From Chryseobacterium gwangjuense (GTDB taxonomy: Bacteria > Bacteroidota > Bacteroidia > Flavobacteriales > Weeksellaceae): a stretch of DNA of 64,000 bases. The DNA lies in NCBI RefSeq assembly GCF_021311115.1, contig NZ_JAJTNP010000001.1:372001-436000 (forward strand). Direction: 5' to 3'. The notes below the pieces were generated by a model, which saw nothing but the letters and a program-made list of their open reading frames with translations, did no database searches and was not told where the DNA came from. Shown here in pieces: positions 62,418-64,000 of this stretch (the stretch's first letter is position 1; every line of letters begins with the position of its first letter). A program made the translations under genes and the position numbers.

Positions 62418-62510
62418 GGCAAGTCCTAAACAACCAGCTCCTGAGAATCCTCCAGGGTGGGAACGCAGCAAAGGTAATTGGTCGTAGCGGTGTGATTTAG
62501 GTAGCTTGCC
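62418..62510 (+). ncRNA. ffs: Signal recognition particle RNA (4.5S-type)
   Basis: About 93 bases on the plus strand. The ends pair (GGCAAG 62418-62423 with CTTGCC 62505-62510; CCTAAA with TTTAGG just inside). The conserved domain IV hairpin is present: CCAGGGTGGGAACGCAGCAA, with the GGAA tetraloop at 62460-62463 and the 3' asymmetric AGCA at 62467-62470, which bind the Ffh protein. A T-run follows at 62512-62517. The RNA scaffolds the SRP for targeting membrane proteins. An exact promoter precedes it. A long minus-strand frame over the same bases is a shadow. Confidence 0.92.
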
Positions 62511-62619
62511 ATTTTTTATTGGTTTTAGTTGAAGAGAGGTAATTTGAAAATTATCTTTTTTTGTTTCTAAACACTTCAACATTTCGATTCTGATTTTCAA
62601 ACTACCTTTCAACATTTAT

Positions 62620-63306
62620 TTAAAATTCGAACTCCTCTCCTAATTTTGGTAAAACAAGTTCTACATTTTTATCAGCGAAATGCTTCAATGTACTTTCATG
62701 ATTAATTTCAATCGCAGGGAAAGTATCAAAATGACATCCGATAACTTTTGGGGTTTTCAACAATTCTGCTGCTGCAAAAGCTGCTTTTCTCGGACACATG
62801 GTATAGTGGCTACCAATCGGAAGGATAGAAAGGTCTAAATTCCCATATAATCTTGGAAATAGTTCCATATCTGCCATTACCCCTGTATCGCCTGCCAAAT
62901 ACACATTTTTACCTTCAGGAAGTCTGAAAATATATCCTACAGGAACACCTCCGTAGCTTCCATCCGGGAAAGAACTTGTATGGTGAGCCGGAACCATAGA
63001 AATTTTAAGATCATCGATTTTTACCGATCCTCCTAAGTTCACATCATCCGTATTTTTTGCATTTTTAAAATATCCACAGATTTCCGGAACAGCAATAATG
63101 GTAGCTTCAGGATGAAACTGCAATACTTCTTCTACATCTGCAATATGATCTCCGTGCGCATGAGTCAACAAAATATAATCAATTTTCTGAGCCGAAATAT
63201 CAAACCCTGATTCTGCTTTCTTGTAATTATAGAAAGGATCGCACAAAATTGTTTTGTTTTTATACGTGAACAAAAAGCAGTTTTGTCCCAAGTATTTTAT
63301 TTTCAT
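62620..63306 (-). CDS. Metal-dependent hydrolase, UPF0173 (metallo-beta-lactamase fold)
   Basis: 228 residues. The metal motif is LLTHAHGDHIADVEEV, and further ligands lie in MVPAHHTSSFPDG, LAGDTGVMADMEL and GCHFDTFPAIEI. The length and N-terminus (MKIKYLGQNCFLFTYKNKTILCDPF) match UPF0173, a cytoplasmic MBL-fold family of unknown substrate. It has no neighbour with clear operon coupling except the small hypothetical gene 19 bases upstream. Confidence 0.93.
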   Translation of the reverse strand: MKIKYLGQNCFLFTYKNKTILCDPFYNYKKAESGFDISAQKIDYILLTHAHGDHIADVEEVLQFHPEATIIAVPEICGYFKNAKNTDDVNLGGSVKIDDLKISMVPAHHTSSFPDGSYGGVPVGYIFRLPEGKNVYLAGDTGVMADMELFPRLYGNLDLSILPIGSHYTMCPRKAAFAAAELLKTPKVIGCHFDTFPAIEINHESTLKHFADKNVELVLPKLGEEFEF

Positions 63307-63325
63307 TTTTAATTTATTTTAAAAT

Positions 63326-63631
63326 TTATGGAGTTATGAATTGATCTACTTTTACTGACATACCGCTATTGTAATAGTAAATCAAGTACAAACAATATAT
63401 AATTATCACAATTTGAAATATTTGAAGAAAAATATTCGGTTTTATCTTTTGCTTTAAAACCTGTAAAGAAATAAAAAAATCAATCAACAGAATTATTCCT
63501 AAGATGATAGGAGTTACTGCAATTTCTGATAAAGATAATTCTCCAAATATCAATTCTTTAATCAACAATAAAAAGAAACCAATGGATATAATGATTGATA
63601 ACCAAGAAGTAATTCTATAATTATTGTTCAT
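63326..63631 (-). CDS. Small membrane protein, hypothetical
   Basis: 101 residues with three predicted membrane helices (about 10-25, 36-55, 70-87) and a short tail (NSGMSVKVDQFITP). No recognised family. It lies 19 bases before the UPF0173 gene and 5 bases after the AHSA1-type gene, all on the same strand, so a three-gene unit is likely. Confidence 0.7.
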   Translation of the reverse strand: MNNNYRITSWLSIIISIGFFLLLIKELIFGELSLSEIAVTPIILGIILLIDFFISLQVLKQKIKPNIFLQIFQIVIIIYCLYLIYYYNSGMSVKVDQFITP

Positions 63632-63636
63632 TTAAA

Positions 63637-64000
63637 TTATTTCTGTGGAAATTTATCTTCAATTAATCTCAAATTAATTCCGTGTTCCAGATAAGCTTTG
63701 CAGCCATCAAGAACCGTTGTAAAACCACCTGTATTGTCATTAATTACTTTTAAAAGATCTTCTCCGGTCTGAGAGAATCCATAGCTTTTAACCACAACCA
63801 AAGTTCCTTTTTCCATTTCTTTGAATTCATAATCTACATTCGTTGAAGGTTCTCCCCAAACCGTTTTTATCAGTTGATTTCTAACAATTTGAATACACTT
63901 AACCTCTGTTTTCACTCCATACATTTCCCATTCCCAAGTCACCGTTTTACCTTCTTCTAGTTTTCCGGTTGATTTTGTAAACCAAAATTGAGTCGTTACT
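63637..64000 (-). CDS. SRPBCC/AHSA1-domain protein (N-terminus cut by window edge)
   Basis: The frame is open to the right edge, so the GTG at 63942 is not the true start; upstream codons read VTTQFWFTKSTGKLEEGKT. The AHSA1 pattern is clear: GKTVTWEWEMYG, PSTNVDYEFKEMEKGTLVVVKSYGF, then GFTTVLDGCKAYLEHGINLRLIEDKFP. About 120 residues are visible, likely three quarters or more of the protein. Its function is unknown. It is unrelated in position to the AHSA1 gene of the ArsR cluster. Confidence 0.85.
   Translation of the reverse strand, partial: VTTQFWFTKSTGKLEEGKTVTWEWEMYGVKTEVKCIQIVRNQLIKTVWGEPSTNVDYEFKEMEKGTLVVVKSYGFSQTGEDLLKVINDNTGGFTTVLDGCKAYLEHGINLRLIEDKFPQK

Noticed and set aside
62334-62615. 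93-codon minus-strand frame over the SRP RNA gene
   Set aside because: It covers a well-supported SRP RNA with its own promoter and terminator, has no protein family signature, and its composition reflects the RNA.

Overview
The window looks like a chromosomal segment of a low-GC Flavobacteriia member, most like Chryseobacterium or a close relative. The evidence is promoters of the Bacteroidetes type (TTG about 19 bases upstream of TAnnTTTG), very short leaders without clear Shine-Dalgarno sites, a TonB-dependent receptor, DUF2723/DUF3667/DUF4199/HYC_CC_PP families, a two-gene atpD-atpC operon, T6SS subtype iii genes (TssN) and a sulfonolipid-type gene pair. No rRNA, tRNA, phage, insertion sequence or CRISPR array was seen. 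One structural RNA is present: the SRP RNA at 62.4 kb.

Layout. 0-5.6 kb: an M60-type secreted metallopeptidase cut by the left edge, then an ArsR-led cluster (ArsR, AHSA1/SRPBCC, YdeI-like, DoxX-like, DUF4256) and a small lipoprotein. 5.6-8.6 kb: threonine aldolase, a DtxR/MntR-type regulator starting with TTG, and a class V aminotransferase. 8.7-11.8 kb: a compact T6SSiii structural operon, tssG-tssN-tssK. 12-17.2 kb: S1/P1 nuclease, the primary sigma factor, a frameshifted FAD monooxygenase and a TPR/HTH membrane regulator. 17.3-23.5 kb: a copper-handling block (multicopper oxidase fusion, DUF3347, HYC_CC_PP) next to a TonB receptor. 23.5-30.5 kb: kdsA, DUF1697 and two large membrane glycosyltransferase-like proteins. 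30.7-36.3 kb: a cysteine-synthase-like gene followed by an alpha-oxoamine synthase, read here as the first two steps of capnine/sulfonolipid synthesis, then an EamA transporter and a B12-type radical SAM protein. 36.4-43.8 kb: housekeeping genes (atpC, atpD, ribF, glutathione peroxidase, kdsB). 43.9-52.5 kb: VIT/VWA protein with a membrane-anchored serine protease, aminotransferase and phosphosugar mutase. 52.5-60.6 kb: small envelope proteins and a T6SS effector locus (LysM-like protein, DUF4280 PAAR-like protein with a SleB-like C-terminus, lipoprotein, DUF2235 lipase, DUF2931 lipoprotein). 60.7-64 kb: GT2, DUF4199, SRP RNA, UPF0173 hydrolase and a cut AHSA1 protein.

How genes work together. 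The two T6SS areas fit one system: baseplate and membrane parts at 8.7-11.8 kb and a spike with two candidate effectors and matching lipoprotein immunity candidates at 54-60 kb. kdsA and kdsB both serve Kdo/LPS synthesis, and the sulfonolipid pair adds another outer-membrane lipid. The copper block would oxidise and bind copper in the periplasm and outer membrane.

Several genes needed start corrections because the longest reading frame ran into upstream DNA, neighbouring genes or repeat elements. Three genes start with TTG just downstream of a consensus -7 box. Dispersed palindromic repeats occur between genes and, in one case, in frame inside a coding gene.
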